Shown here: one piece after another, positions 7,486-18,328 of the stretch | How the letters are laid out: every line of letters starts with the position of its first letter | Numbering within the stretch: the stretch's first letter is position 1 | NCBI RefSeq assembly: GCF_030581005.1 | Contig: NZ_JAUQSX010000001.1 | Location: 806,001 to 870,000, forward strand | Length of the DNA stretch: 64,000 nucleotides | Direction of reading: 5' to 3' | DNA from: Hymenobacter mellowenesis | GTDB lineage: Bacteria > Bacteroidota > Bacteroidia > Cytophagales > Hymenobacteraceae | Position numbers and translations under genes: made by a program | The notes under the pieces: generated by a model | Database searches by the model: none | Told to the model about the DNA's origin: nothing | What the model saw: the letters and a program-made list of their open reading frames with translations, nothing else

Positions 7486-7854
7486 ATGAAAATGTCGCTG
7501 AAATCCCTGTTCATGGCTGCTGCCGTGGCTCTCACCGCCACGGCCTGCGAAACCAAAACCGCCGAGACGACCACCGCTGCCGACGGCACCACGACCACCA
7601 CCGTAACGACCGACAGCACCGCCCCCGCCGGCTCGGCCGCCGAGGCCGGCGCCAAAATCGACGCCGCCGCTGCCAAAGCCGATGCCAAGCTGGAGGCCGC
7701 CGGCGAAAAGCTGGACGCCAAAATGAATGCGGCCGGTGAAAAGCTCGACGCCGCTGGCAATAAGCTGGAAGCCAAAATGAAGGCCCTCGGCGATGCCGCC
7801 GAACGCTCGGCCGAACAAACCAAAGCCAACGTGAAGGAAGCCGCCAAAAAGTAG
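7486..7854 (+). CDS. Small amphipathic-repeat lipoprotein
   Basis: The 122-residue product has a signal peptide ending LTATAC, giving a lipidated cysteine at residue 21. After a Thr-rich linker, residues 45-110 consist of imperfect 11-residue-like repeats (AKADAKLEAAGEKLDAKMNA and similar) that would form a long charged amphipathic helix, as in LEA-type or apolipoprotein-like proteins. The ATG at 7486 was chosen because it gives a compact signal peptide. It shares an identical upstream box and a similar signal peptide with the gene at 9876. A terminator follows. An envelope stress role is plausible but not shown. Confidence 0.85.
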   Translation: MKMSLKSLFMAAAVALTATACETKTAETTTAADGTTTTTVTTDSTAPAGSAAEAGAKIDAAAAKADAKLEAAGEKLDAKMNAAGEKLDAAGNKLEAKMKALGDAAERSAEQTKANVKEAAKK

Positions 7855-7872
7855 GCTGCTGTAGAATATTGC

Positions 7873-7909
7873 AAAAAGGCCCGAATGCAGCTGTGTTCGG
7901 GCCTCTTTT
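7873..7909 (+). terminator. Rho-independent terminator
   Basis: AAAAAGGCCCGAA pairs with TTCGGGCC followed by TCTTTT, with a 10-base loop, directly after the amphipathic lipoprotein gene. Confidence 0.9.
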
Positions 7910-7925
7910 GTGCATGATTGTCTGA

Positions 7926-8031
7926 ACGTCATGCTGAGCGCAGTCGAAGCATCTTGCGTGTGGTAGTAATTCTTTTCTTGCGATTGAGTTACTACCACAC
8001 GCGAGATGCTTCGGCTGCGCTCAGCATGACG
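7926..8031. repeat. Class A palindromic repeat
   Basis: ACGTCATGCTGAGCGCAGTC begins the left arm; its reverse complement ends the right arm at 8031. The arms are about 45 bases with few mismatches, including an inner GTGGTAGTAAT/GTTACTACCAC part. It lies between convergent genes. Confidence 0.92.
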
Positions 8032-8049
8032 GTGTTGTTAGTCTCGCCC

Positions 8050-9603
8050 TCACGCATACGCCAGCTCCAGCAGCACGTCATAGTAGGGCCGGCCCAGCGT
8101 CTGGGCGCGCAGCCAGGCGTAGAAGCTGAGTACCTGCAGGTCCTCGCGCTCCGAAGAGAGGAAATTGGGCATGCGCCACACCCGGTCGGTGAACTCCGGC
8201 CGGCGGGCGGCGGCGGGGTCTTCCACCACTTCGCGCACCAGGCTTAGGTAGAGCAGCACGGCCTGGTAGGGGCCGCCCACGGGCACAGCGGGCGCTTCGT
8301 CGGTGGCGGGCACGGCCGGAAACTGTTCGCGTAGGGCCCGCTCAATGGCACGCAGGCGGGTGAGGGCCAGCTCCTGGTTGCCCATTTCGAACTGGATGAG
8401 CAGCTCGCCGATGTTGCGGTTCACCATCCATTCCAAGCCCAGGTGCTGCTCCAGCCAATGGTCGGTGCGGTTGAGGCTGAGCATGCTTTGGTTGGCTTTG
8501 GCAAATTTACCCTCGGCGAAGTAGTGGAACGAGAGCTGGAAGCGGGCCGTGAGGTCGTCGGCGGCGGCCAGCGGCTTGGCGCCGCGCAGGGCACTTTCAA
8601 GCAGGGCAATGCTTTCGGCGTTGCGGTGCAGAAAGGCGTAGTTGGCCGCCAGCAGGAAGGTGAAGCGCGGCACCAGCTCGCCAAACTGCCGGGCCGGGCC
8701 GGCCGCAATCAGCGCCTGCCCCTTCTCCAGATACGCCACCGACTCGGCGAAGCGGCGCGAGCGGTAGAGTGCGTGCGCCAGCATGTAGAGCAGCCGCAGC
8801 TGGTGCCCGCGCTGCGCCGGCGCGAAGCCGTGGCGCCGCTCCATGAGGTTGTAGCAGCGTTCGATGAAGGGTGCGAAGGAGGTGAAATCGCGCCGCACCA
8901 GCATGGCGTTGCGGGCAATGGACATAAGCCGGCTCAGCAGCGAGGGCGAGCGGGCGAAGGCTTCCTGTAGGTCGTACTCGGCCAGAATCTGCTGCAAAAT
9001 GCCATCCACGGCCACGGTGGCGCGGCCCCGGGCCCGCGACTCACGCAGGCGCTGGCGCAGCAGGCTGTCGGCAATATTGGCGCGCTCTTCCTCGTCGGCG
9101 GCCTTCTTATTGGCACGGTAGCGGGGCAGTATTTCGTCGAGCGGCACGGCGTGGGGCGAGCCCGCGTGCTGAATCTGGAGGTTGTACACCGCATTCAGGG
9201 GCTCGTACTGCTCGTTTTCGCGCGCCAGCTTTTCGGCTTTGCGCAGTGTACTCCAGGCCAGGCGCGGAATGCCGGCTTCGAACAGGTACTGGGCCAGGGT
9301 GAGCTGCCCGCGCACCGAGGCGGCGGCTGTGGTATCGAGCTGGCGCTGGCGCAGCAGCAGGAAATCGGTGAGGTGGCGCAGCAGGCGCTTGCGCAGCGCG
9401 TAGTAGGCCACGGGGTTGGGCTCGTCGGGGTAGAGCTTGGCGATGAGCTGCTCGGGCTTAAGTTCTTTGGCCTGCACCAGCAGCTCGTAGAGGCGCGAAT
9501 CCTGCCGGCCGGCGGCCTTGCGGCGCTGCCGCTGAATGAACACGCCAAAGTCGCGGCGCTCGTCGGGGGCCAGCGTGAGAAGCGTCGTGCGCAAGTCGTC
9601 CAT
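8050..9603 (-). CDS. Large helical-repeat hypothetical protein, 517 aa
   Basis: This 517-residue cytoplasmic protein is predicted to be almost all alpha-helix. It begins MDDLRTTLLTLAPDERRDFG and has repeated helix pairs with spaced Ala, Leu and Tyr (for example ALYRSRRFAESVAYLEKGQ and ALLESALRG) like TPR or related solenoids. No enzyme motif, signal peptide or membrane segment is visible. An AT-rich TAATTTG box only five bases before the ATG suggests a leaderless transcript. It is probably a scaffold or partner-binding protein; function unknown. Confidence 0.8.
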   Translation of the reverse strand: MDDLRTTLLTLAPDERRDFGVFIQRQRRKAAGRQDSRLYELLVQAKELKPEQLIAKLYPDEPNPVAYYALRKRLLRHLTDFLLLRQRQLDTTAAASVRGQLTLAQYLFEAGIPRLAWSTLRKAEKLARENEQYEPLNAVYNLQIQHAGSPHAVPLDEILPRYRANKKAADEEERANIADSLLRQRLRESRARGRATVAVDGILQQILAEYDLQEAFARSPSLLSRLMSIARNAMLVRRDFTSFAPFIERCYNLMERRHGFAPAQRGHQLRLLYMLAHALYRSRRFAESVAYLEKGQALIAAGPARQFGELVPRFTFLLAANYAFLHRNAESIALLESALRGAKPLAAADDLTARFQLSFHYFAEGKFAKANQSMLSLNRTDHWLEQHLGLEWMVNRNIGELLIQFEMGNQELALTRLRAIERALREQFPAVPATDEAPAVPVGGPYQAVLLYLSLVREVVEDPAAARRPEFTDRVWRMPNFLSSEREDLQVLSFYAWLRAQTLGRPYYDVLLELAYA

Positions 9604-9661
9604 GCGGCCAAATTACGGCGCCCGCGCGGTTGTGGCGTTAAGAGAAGCAGGATATAAAAAA

Positions 9662-9748
9662 GGGCGTCAGGCAGAGCACCGCGTAGCATCCCAATGACAA
9701 TTATTTACTTCCGAGGCCAAGATGCCGCGCGGCGCTCTGCCTGACGGT
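9662..9748. repeat. Class A-like palindromic repeat (GTCAGGCAGAGC variant)
   Basis: GGGCGTCAGGCAGAGCACCG at the left pairs with CGGCGCTCTGCCTGACGG at the right; inner GTAGCATC pairs with GATGCC imperfectly. It has the same architecture and length as class A copies, with a changed tip, and lies between divergent genes. Confidence 0.8.
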
Positions 9749-9806
9749 CTTACTCTCCCCTTCGCTCCCGCTTACAGCCCCTCGATAAGCTCGGCCGCAG
9801 CATTTT

Positions 9807-9823
9807 GCCGGGTTACCTTTTGC
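9807..9823 (+). promoter_or_regulatory. 17-base box shared by two lipoprotein genes (copy 2)
   Basis: GCCGGGTTACCTTTTGC is identical to 7422-7438 and stands 52 bases upstream of another small lipoprotein gene. The repeated position argues for a common promoter type or activator. Confidence 0.6.
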
Positions 9824-9875
9824 TTCCTGCCCGATAAAGGGTACATTTTTCAATCATTCCTTTCCTTATCATCAC

Positions 9876-10130
9876 ATGAAGACTTCCTTCAAAACCTTGC
9901 TGCTGGTGGCTGCCCTGGGCACGTTCACCTTCGCTTCGTGCTCCGAGAAAAAAGCCGATGAGGCGGCCACCGCTACCGAAAACGCTGCCACCGCCACTGG
10001 CGACGCCGTGGAAGGTGCCGTTGACACCGTTAAAGCTGACATGGCCCGCGAACCCGGCGACACCGCCGTGGTGCGCAACACGCCCGCCAACGGCGTGATT
10101 GAAGAAACGCCCGCCACCCCTCAGAAGTAA
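9876..10130 (+). CDS. Small Ala/Thr-rich lipoprotein
   Basis: The 84-residue product has a signal peptide MKTSFKTLLLVAALGTFTFASC with a lipobox cysteine at residue 22 (written here as a family description: ASC lipobox). The mature part is about 60 residues, rich in Ala, Thr, Glu and Asp, with a short helix (ATGDAVEGAVDTVKADMA) and a Pro-rich tail. No domain is recognised. It shares its promoter box with the lipoprotein at 7486 and ends at a strong terminator, so it is monocistronic. Confidence 0.8.
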   Translation: MKTSFKTLLLVAALGTFTFASCSEKKADEAATATENAATATGDAVEGAVDTVKADMAREPGDTAVVRNTPANGVIEETPATPQK

Positions 10131-10150
10131 GCTGAATCATTCAGCGACTG

Positions 10151-10183
10151 AAAAGCCCCGCCATTCGCATGGCGGGGCTTTTT
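10151..10183 (+). terminator. Rho-independent terminator
   Basis: AAAAGCCCCGCC pairs with GGCGGGGCTTTTT around an 8-base loop, right after the small lipoprotein gene. Confidence 0.92.
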
Positions 10184-10327
10184 GCGTTTTAGCCTCTTGG
10201 GCAGAAACACGGCGGCTGGTGCAAAATTCGGGCATTCGGGACGAGACGATAAACACGGCCGTGCAGCGCCGCGTACAAGCTCACAAATCACCTTTTCTTT
10301 TCACATTTCCTTCCCACCCTTTCAATC

Positions 10328-10756
10328 ATGGACTTGAACAACAATAACATCGGCGACAGCACGGAACTGCGGGCAAAAGGCAACTGGGACCAGCTGAAAG
10401 GCGAAGCCAAACAGAAATGGGCCAACCTGACCGACGACGACCTGACCTACCACGAAGGCAAACAAGACGAATGGTTTGGCCGCCTGCAAGAGAAAACCGG
10501 CGAAACCATCGATAGCATCAAAAACTGGTTCAACGAAAAAACCGACAACGCTACGGCGTCGGAGAGCGGCACCGAGCTGCGCGCCCGCGGCAACTGGAAC
10601 CAAATTAAAGGCGAAGCCAAACAGAAGTGGGGCAACCTCACCGACGATGACCTCGACTACCAGGAAGGCAAGCAGGACGAGTGGTTCGGCAAGCTGCAGG
10701 AGAAAACCGGCCACGCTGTGGACGACATCAAAGCTTGGTTCAACAAGACCTTCTAA
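10328..10756 (+). CDS. Tandem-duplicated CsbD-like stress protein
   Basis: The 142-residue protein holds two copies of a CsbD-like unit, at residues 12-70 and 82-140, identical at about 46 of 59 positions. Each has GNWxQxKGEAKQKWxNLTDD, then GKQDEWFGxLQEKTG and a C-terminal helix. CsbD family proteins are small, stress-induced, very hydrophilic and of unknown biochemical role; most have one unit. The gene lies between two terminators, so it is monocistronic. No promoter of the usual form is obvious in the 140 bases before the ATG. Confidence 0.88.
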   Translation: MDLNNNNIGDSTELRAKGNWDQLKGEAKQKWANLTDDDLTYHEGKQDEWFGRLQEKTGETIDSIKNWFNEKTDNATASESGTELRARGNWNQIKGEAKQKWGNLTDDDLDYQEGKQDEWFGKLQEKTGHAVDDIKAWFNKTF

Positions 10757-10818
10757 TTTCCGCATTTCCCCGATGAAGTAACCGCGCCTTCCAGCTCCAC
10801 ACACGGCCGCTTCGTCAC

Positions 10819-10853
10819 AAAAAGCCCCTTCTGGTTTCAGAAGGGGCTTTTTT
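10819..10853 (+). terminator. Rho-independent terminator
   Basis: AAAAAGCCCCTTCTG pairs with CAGAAGGGGCTTTTTT around a short loop, after the CsbD gene. Confidence 0.9.
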
Positions 10854-10938
10854 GTTGATGCACTGCTTGTTACAACGCTGTTTCTAAAAACAGGCTTTAT
10901 TCTTGCTTATTCGGCAGTTGTACTTAACGCTGGATTTT

Positions 10939-12384
10939 ATGCAGGCAAACTCTTTACGCTGGTGGTATGGCTTGTTGGGGATATTGGTGCTACTCACCCA
11001 ACAAGCAGCGTGGGCCCAGGCACCCGACCCGGGGTTTCAAGCCACCCTTATCTACCAAATTGGCGCGTCGTTTAACGTCCCAGGGCAGATTAACGACGTC
11101 GTGCAGCTGCCCGGCGGCGGTTACATTGTGGGGGGCAATTTCACGCAGATAAACGGCGTGGCCCGCACAAATCTAGCCAAGCTAAGCGCTACGGGTGTGC
11201 CCGATGCCACCTGGCCGGCCGCAGCCGGCCCTGACCGCGAAGTTCGAGCCGTGCTGGTGCAGCCCGATGGCAAAGTACTGGTGGGCGGTGATTTTCAGAA
11301 TATTGCGGGCGCAAGCCGGGCAGGCCTGGCTCGCCTGCTGCCCAACGGCACCCTCGATGCCGCGTTTGCGCCGCCATTTGCAATTGGCTCGATTAACCGG
11401 GTGGCGGTGTTGCCAAGTGGCCGGGTATTCGCGGCCGGCACTACGCAGCTGACGGGCACCACCACCAGCGAAGACTGGCTTCGCTCGCTGGATGGCACCA
11501 CGGGCCAGGCCGACCTCAATTTTCCACGCTATAATGCCAGCGACTTGGTGGTGCAGCCCAATGGCAAGCTGGTGGTAGCCGGATTTTACAATGTGAACGG
11601 GTCCCGTTTCGGCAGTGGCTCCTGCGTTTTTCGACTCCTTCCAAGCGGGGCCCTCGACCCTTCTTTCACCGCAGTTTTCAGCCTGAACACCGGCCTGGGC
11701 GGTGGGCCCGTGGTGACGGCCATTGGCCAGGACCTCAATGGCGACCTGTATTACACCAGCTACTTCTACACCGACACGTCTCCATTTATTACGGGCGCAA
11801 GCCTCAACCATCTATTGCCCAATGGTGGCACAGCTGGCACCGTCCAAAACCTGTCTTTTGCCAACACCAGCAGCTTGGCCGTACAGCCCAATGGCCGCGT
11901 GCTATTGGGAACCCGCACGACGCTGCCCACCTCGCAGCCGGGCCTCAGCCGCGTGCTGAGCACGCTGGCCCCCGACGCCAGTTTTCTGCCAGCCAATGGC
12001 CCGACTACTGCGGTGAAACGTATTCTGGTGCAAGCCGACGGGGCCATCATGGTAGCGGGTAGTTTCCTGAGTGTCGGGGGGCAAACCATCATCGGCCTCG
12101 TGCGGCTGCTCGACGGCAATGTACTAAAGGTGAGCAGCCAGCAGCTTATGGCGTCTACGCGAGCCTGGCCCGTGCCCGCCCACGGCCAACTGCACCTTGC
12201 CCTCGATGCGGCGAGCCGGCCCCAACGCGTAGAACTGCTCGATGCCCTGGGCCGCGTGGTGCTGGCACGGGCCGTCGGCCAACCCGAATTGGCGCTTGAT
12301 GTCGCACGGCTGCAAACCGGCGCTTACGTGCTGCGGGTGCAATACGCCGACGGTTTCGTGACGCGGCGCATAGCCGTGGAATAA
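10939..12384 (+). CDS. Type IX-secreted delta-60 repeat protein
   Basis: The 481-residue product has a signal peptide ending AAWAQ, then about seven delta-60 type repeats of about 50 residues (for example VQPDGKVLVGGDF followed by LARLLPNGTLDAAF), which form beta-propeller-like blades. The last 75 residues, with VELLDALGRVV and LQTGAYVLRVQYADG, are a type A C-terminal sorting domain for the type IX secretion system, so the protein is likely exported to the cell surface or medium. The ATG at 10939 was preferred to a TTG at 10903 because it starts the signal peptide. Binding partner unknown. Confidence 0.88.
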   Translation: MQANSLRWWYGLLGILVLLTQQAAWAQAPDPGFQATLIYQIGASFNVPGQINDVVQLPGGGYIVGGNFTQINGVARTNLAKLSATGVPDATWPAAAGPDREVRAVLVQPDGKVLVGGDFQNIAGASRAGLARLLPNGTLDAAFAPPFAIGSINRVAVLPSGRVFAAGTTQLTGTTTSEDWLRSLDGTTGQADLNFPRYNASDLVVQPNGKLVVAGFYNVNGSRFGSGSCVFRLLPSGALDPSFTAVFSLNTGLGGGPVVTAIGQDLNGDLYYTSYFYTDTSPFITGASLNHLLPNGGTAGTVQNLSFANTSSLAVQPNGRVLLGTRTTLPTSQPGLSRVLSTLAPDASFLPANGPTTAVKRILVQADGAIMVAGSFLSVGGQTIIGLVRLLDGNVLKVSSQQLMASTRAWPVPAHGQLHLALDAASRPQRVELLDALGRVVLARAVGQPELALDVARLQTGAYVLRVQYADGFVTRRIAVE

Positions 12385-12425
12385 GCCCGCCGAGGGCGAA
12401 GCATACCTGCCAGAACCTACGAGCT

Positions 12426-13658
12426 TCAGGCCACGGGCGCGGCATTGCCATCCGCCACATAGTCAGCCAAATATGCGTACCGTTCCGTGAGCTGGCCGCC
12501 CTTGGCAATGGTAGCGCGCGCAATCACGCCTTCGGCATCGGAGCCCAGCAGGTGGGGCAGCACGTTGTCGAGCAGCTGGCGGCCGAAGTCGCGGCTGGCG
12601 TTGCGGGGCAGCTCGCAGGGGAGGTTGTCCACGGCCATCACGGTGATGTTTGTCGGCCGAGAATAGGGCGGCTCCAGCTCGCCGGTGGCGGGGTTGTAGT
12701 CGAAGGCAGGCTCGGCGATGGAGCTGCTGCGCTTAGTGGTGGGAATGGAGCCGTCCACGTCGCAGGTCACGTCGGCAATGGTGTTGATGCGGAAGTCGGG
12801 GCGCTGGGTGTCCGCTTCCTCAAACAGCCGGGGCGCCGCCGGGTGCCAGTAGGCGCAGGCAATGAGCAGGTCCGTAACGGGCAGAAAGTTGCCGAACGTG
12901 GACTCGTAAGCCTCCGGCTCCTGATGGAAATTCTGGGTATCCCACACGCGGCCGTCGCGGCGGCGGTTGTAGTCGGAGCTGCGCAGCTGCGTGTACACCG
13001 GCTCGTTGAACGTGAGGTAGAGGTAGTCGTACACACTCACGCGCCGAATGCCCATGCGGTCGAGCACCTCCAGCGCGCCCTGCGCCACCCGGCCCGAGCC
13101 GGTGACCACCATCTTGATGGGCGGCAGCTTCTTCACTTTGAAAAATTCCTCCTGCATGTCGTCCATGTCCACGCACTCGTAGGCCGGCTTCAGGTCATAC
13201 AGGCCGTGCTTGCGCCCGTAGGTGAGCAGGGCGTTGTAGGCGCCCACAATGCCGGCGTAGCGTCCGAAAGCCACGATGCGCTCGCCGCGCTCGTTGGTCA
13301 GCAACTCGTAATCAACCAGCGTGATGTTGTGTTGAAGCACGGCCTGCAGCAGCTTGCGGTTGGCGGGCTGCTTCTTCACGGTGTGCGAAAACATGAAGTA
13401 AGTTTTATTGGGAACGAGCTGGTCGATGGCCACTTCCTTCACCCCCATCAGCACGTCGCAGTCGGCCACGGCGTCGCGCACTTCCAGGCCCAGGTCGCGG
13501 TACTCCTGGTCGGAGTAGCTGCGCACGGCGCTGCTTTGCACCACCAGCCGCAGGTTAGGAAACGAGCTCAGCGCTTCGGTGCATTTCTTGGGCGTGAGCG
13601 GTACGCGCTTGTCGGGTGGGGTTTTGCTTTCGCGGATGAGGCCGATGGTGAGGGACAT
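12426..13658 (-). CDS. Saccharopine dehydrogenase-like (AlaDH/PNT fold) enzyme
   Basis: The 410-residue cytoplasmic protein begins SLTIGLIRESKTPPDKRVPL, the start typical of lysine-forming saccharopine dehydrogenases and alanine dehydrogenases, and has a nucleotide-binding segment VVTGSGRVAQGALEVL around residues 180-195 in the Rossmann domain. HTVKKQ and EYxxxVDYELLTNERG-like segments also match the LYS1-type family. In Bacteroidota these proteins are annotated as NAD(P)-dependent saccharopine or related dehydrogenases; the physiological substrate is not certain. ATG at 13658 gives the family N-terminus; 13673 would add five residues. It is divergent from gcvP. Confidence 0.82.
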   Translation of the reverse strand: MSLTIGLIRESKTPPDKRVPLTPKKCTEALSSFPNLRLVVQSSAVRSYSDQEYRDLGLEVRDAVADCDVLMGVKEVAIDQLVPNKTYFMFSHTVKKQPANRKLLQAVLQHNITLVDYELLTNERGERIVAFGRYAGIVGAYNALLTYGRKHGLYDLKPAYECVDMDDMQEEFFKVKKLPPIKMVVTGSGRVAQGALEVLDRMGIRRVSVYDYLYLTFNEPVYTQLRSSDYNRRRDGRVWDTQNFHQEPEAYESTFGNFLPVTDLLIACAYWHPAAPRLFEEADTQRPDFRINTIADVTCDVDGSIPTTKRSSSIAEPAFDYNPATGELEPPYSRPTNITVMAVDNLPCELPRNASRDFGRQLLDNVLPHLLGSDAEGVIARATIAKGGQLTERYAYLADYVADGNAAPVA

Positions 13659-13720
13659 GGGTGGGAATTGCATTGGGTGAGGAGGGGGTGAGGTAATGGT
13701 GGGTAGAATGTGAAATCGGC

Positions 13721-13824
13721 TGTCATCCTGAGCGCAGCGAAGGACCTCATCACGATTGCGCGAATTTGGGTTACTGCTAACTTTTCTGGCGTGACAAGGT
13801 CCTTCGCTGCGCTCAGGATGACAG
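13721..13824. repeat. Class A palindromic repeat (GTCATCCTGAGCGCAG variant)
   Basis: CTGTCATCCTGAGCGCAGCG continues to GAAGGACCT and pairs with AGGTCCTTCGCTGCGCTCAG and ATGACAG at the right end. The arms are about 28 bases and the loop about 45. It sits between two divergent genes, upstream of the gcvP promoter. Confidence 0.9.
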
Positions 13825-13890
13825 GCGATTTTGAATAGTAACGCGCCAAAATTACGCCTTTGCCTTCAGTTCGTCGGGCCTTTTCGGGCT

Positions 13891-13898
13891 TACCTTTG
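13891..13898 (+). promoter_or_regulatory. Promoter -7 element of gcvP
   Basis: TACCTTTG matches the Bacteroidota -7 consensus exactly, 65 bases before the gcvP ATG. No clear -33 TTTG is seen at the standard spacing. Confidence 0.6.
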
Positions 13899-13963
13899 TT
13901 AAGGAATCTGAACCTGAAACTCCCCCCGCCACAACGGCTTCCCACCTCCAATTTTCCGCTCTT

Positions 13964-16879
<2,916 letters not shown>

Positions 16880-16884
16880 TCATC

Positions 16885-17108
16885 TGTCATTGCGAGCGAA
16901 ACATTCTGCGCATTAAGCAGAGATGGAGCGCGGCAATAAGTCCTATTCTCAGCGACTCGCTTAGTAATGTGACAAAGTCTTTTCAAAACAGAAAGCCCCG
17001 GCACTGCGCAGTGCCGGGGCTTTCTGGTAAAAGGACACATCTGGTTTTGACAGGACGGATTGGCTTCGCTGTCCTTCGGTTGCCACGGGCTGCGCCCTCG
17101 CAATGACG
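16885..17108. repeat. Composite palindrome, copy 1, with inner terminator (16992-17023)
   Basis: Outer tips TGTCATTGCGAG and CTCGCAATGACG enclose a core hairpin AAAGCCCCGGCACTGC and its complement. The same core and tips recur at 45009-45232, and the sequence next to the core (TTTTGAAAAGxCTTTGxCACA) is present in both, in opposite orientation. The outer arms here are degenerate. The core would terminate gcvP transcripts. Confidence 0.85.
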
Positions 17109-17121
17109 GACGAGTCAGTTT

Positions 17122-17430
17122 TTATTTATCGCCCCGTTCGCCGAAGCAGCGGCGGTCCATGTAGCCGGTTTGGACTAAGCCCGCTTTTTCGAGGCGCACG
17201 CGCACGAAGTAGGCGTTGATGGTATCGAGCACCTGCACGGTGTTGCCGGAGGTGGTTTGCACGAGGATGTTGGAAGTTTTGGTCATGCCATCGTACACGG
17301 GGCAGTCTACGATGGTATTGTGCGGCACGGGCACCGTGTTGGGCGCCGTGCGCCGGAGCTCGTCGCGCGAGGAAGTGCAGGCAGAGAATAAACCGGCGCT
17401 AGCCAAAACCAACAAGACAGTATTTTTCAT
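17122..17430 (-). CDS. Small lipoprotein, SH3b-like
   Basis: The 102-residue product has a short signal peptide ending LFSAC, with lipidated Cys18. The mature part has a beta-rich segment, NILVQTTSGNTVQVLDTINA and then VRLEKAGLVQTGYMDRRCF, which resembles bacterial SH3-type wall-associated domains in pattern. The match is only by pattern. The upstream in-frame ATG at 17517 would add 29 residues with no signal-peptide logic, so 17430 was chosen. It converges on gcvP across the composite palindrome. Confidence 0.75.
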   Translation of the reverse strand: MKNTVLLVLASAGLFSACTSSRDELRRTAPNTVPVPHNTIVDCPVYDGMTKTSNILVQTTSGNTVQVLDTINAYFVRVRLEKAGLVQTGYMDRRCFGERGDK

Positions 17431-17659
17431 CGACGGAGCAGGAACGAAAGAATGGGAATTTGGGGGTAAGGTAGGACAAAATCCGGTTATCTCAATTCTG
17501 GACAGCCGGAAATTCATCGCTCAAACCCAAGCTTCATTCGACTAAAATGTGAACGACAGCGTTCGGTTTTTCGTTAGTCTACTAGCTCACGATAACGGCC
17601 CAACGGGCTTCTGCCGCAGCCGTTTCCGCTCTTCCCAATTTCGTATTACACCCGCATTT

Positions 17660-18259
17660 ATGAACCGCCTCACCCGTTCCCTGGCCCGTCCTATTGGTTT
17701 AGCCGTGGCCGCCATTGCCTTGCTGCTCGGCCCCAGCGCCTGCACCCCGGCCGCCCGCGTGGGCGTTACCAACGACTTCGACCACGCTGTTAACTTCCGT
17801 GCTTTCAAAACCTGGGCCTGGTACCCGCAGCAGCCCCGCGACGCGGAAGGCGGCCCGGCCAAAGGCTATGAGTCCTTTCTCGACAAGCGCATGCGTGCCT
17901 CCGTGGCGGCCGAGATGACGGCCAAGGGCCTGACCGAAGTAACCACCGCGCCCGATATCTACGTGGCCTACAGTGCCCGCGTAGAAGATAAGCAGCAGGT
18001 TTCGCCCTACTACAACGGCCTCGGCTATCCCTACGGGTATGGCTATGGCTACTACGGCCGTGCCTACTCACCCGTGACGCAGTACAAAGCCGGCACCGTG
18101 GTGATTGACATCATCGACGCCCGCCGCAAGGAGTTGGCGTGGCGCGGCACCGGCCAGGCCCAGGTGAATCAGAATACGATTGACGAAGCCGAAACCCACC
18201 GCATCGTGAACGGCATCCTGAGCACCTACCCACCGCAGGACAACAACGCCCGTCGCTAA
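17660..18259 (+). CDS. DUF4136 domain lipoprotein
   Basis: The 199-residue product has a signal peptide ending GPSAC (Cys28 lipidated) and a DUF4136 domain: NFRAFKTWAWYP near residues 44-55, DKRMRASVAAEMTAKGL, PDIYVAYSA, a Gly/Tyr-rich loop (YPYGYGYGYYG), and VIDIIDARRKELAWRGTGQA. DUF4136 lipoproteins are common in Bacteroidota; their function is unknown. The start at 17660 gives a standard lipoprotein signal; an earlier ATG-like frame start would add 37 unrelated residues. A terminator follows. Confidence 0.88.
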   Translation: MNRLTRSLARPIGLAVAAIALLLGPSACTPAARVGVTNDFDHAVNFRAFKTWAWYPQQPRDAEGGPAKGYESFLDKRMRASVAAEMTAKGLTEVTTAPDIYVAYSARVEDKQQVSPYYNGLGYPYGYGYGYYGRAYSPVTQYKAGTVVIDIIDARRKELAWRGTGQAQVNQNTIDEAETHRIVNGILSTYPPQDNNARR

Positions 18260-18293
18260 TTAAGACAGTGGCGCGTTGCCACCAGTTACCTCG

Positions 18294-18328
18294 AAAAAGT
18301 CTCTTCCTTTGCGGAAGAGACTTTTTTT
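18294..18328 (+). terminator. Rho-independent terminator abutting the next start codon
   Basis: AAAAAGTCTCTTCC pairs with GGAAGAGACTTTTTTT around TTTGC. The T-run ends at the base before the ATG at 18329. Confidence 0.9.

Noticed and set aside
7926..8031. Class A palindromes as CRISPR repeats
   Set aside because: Copies are single, kilobases apart and palindromic over their whole length, with no spacer array and no cas genes.
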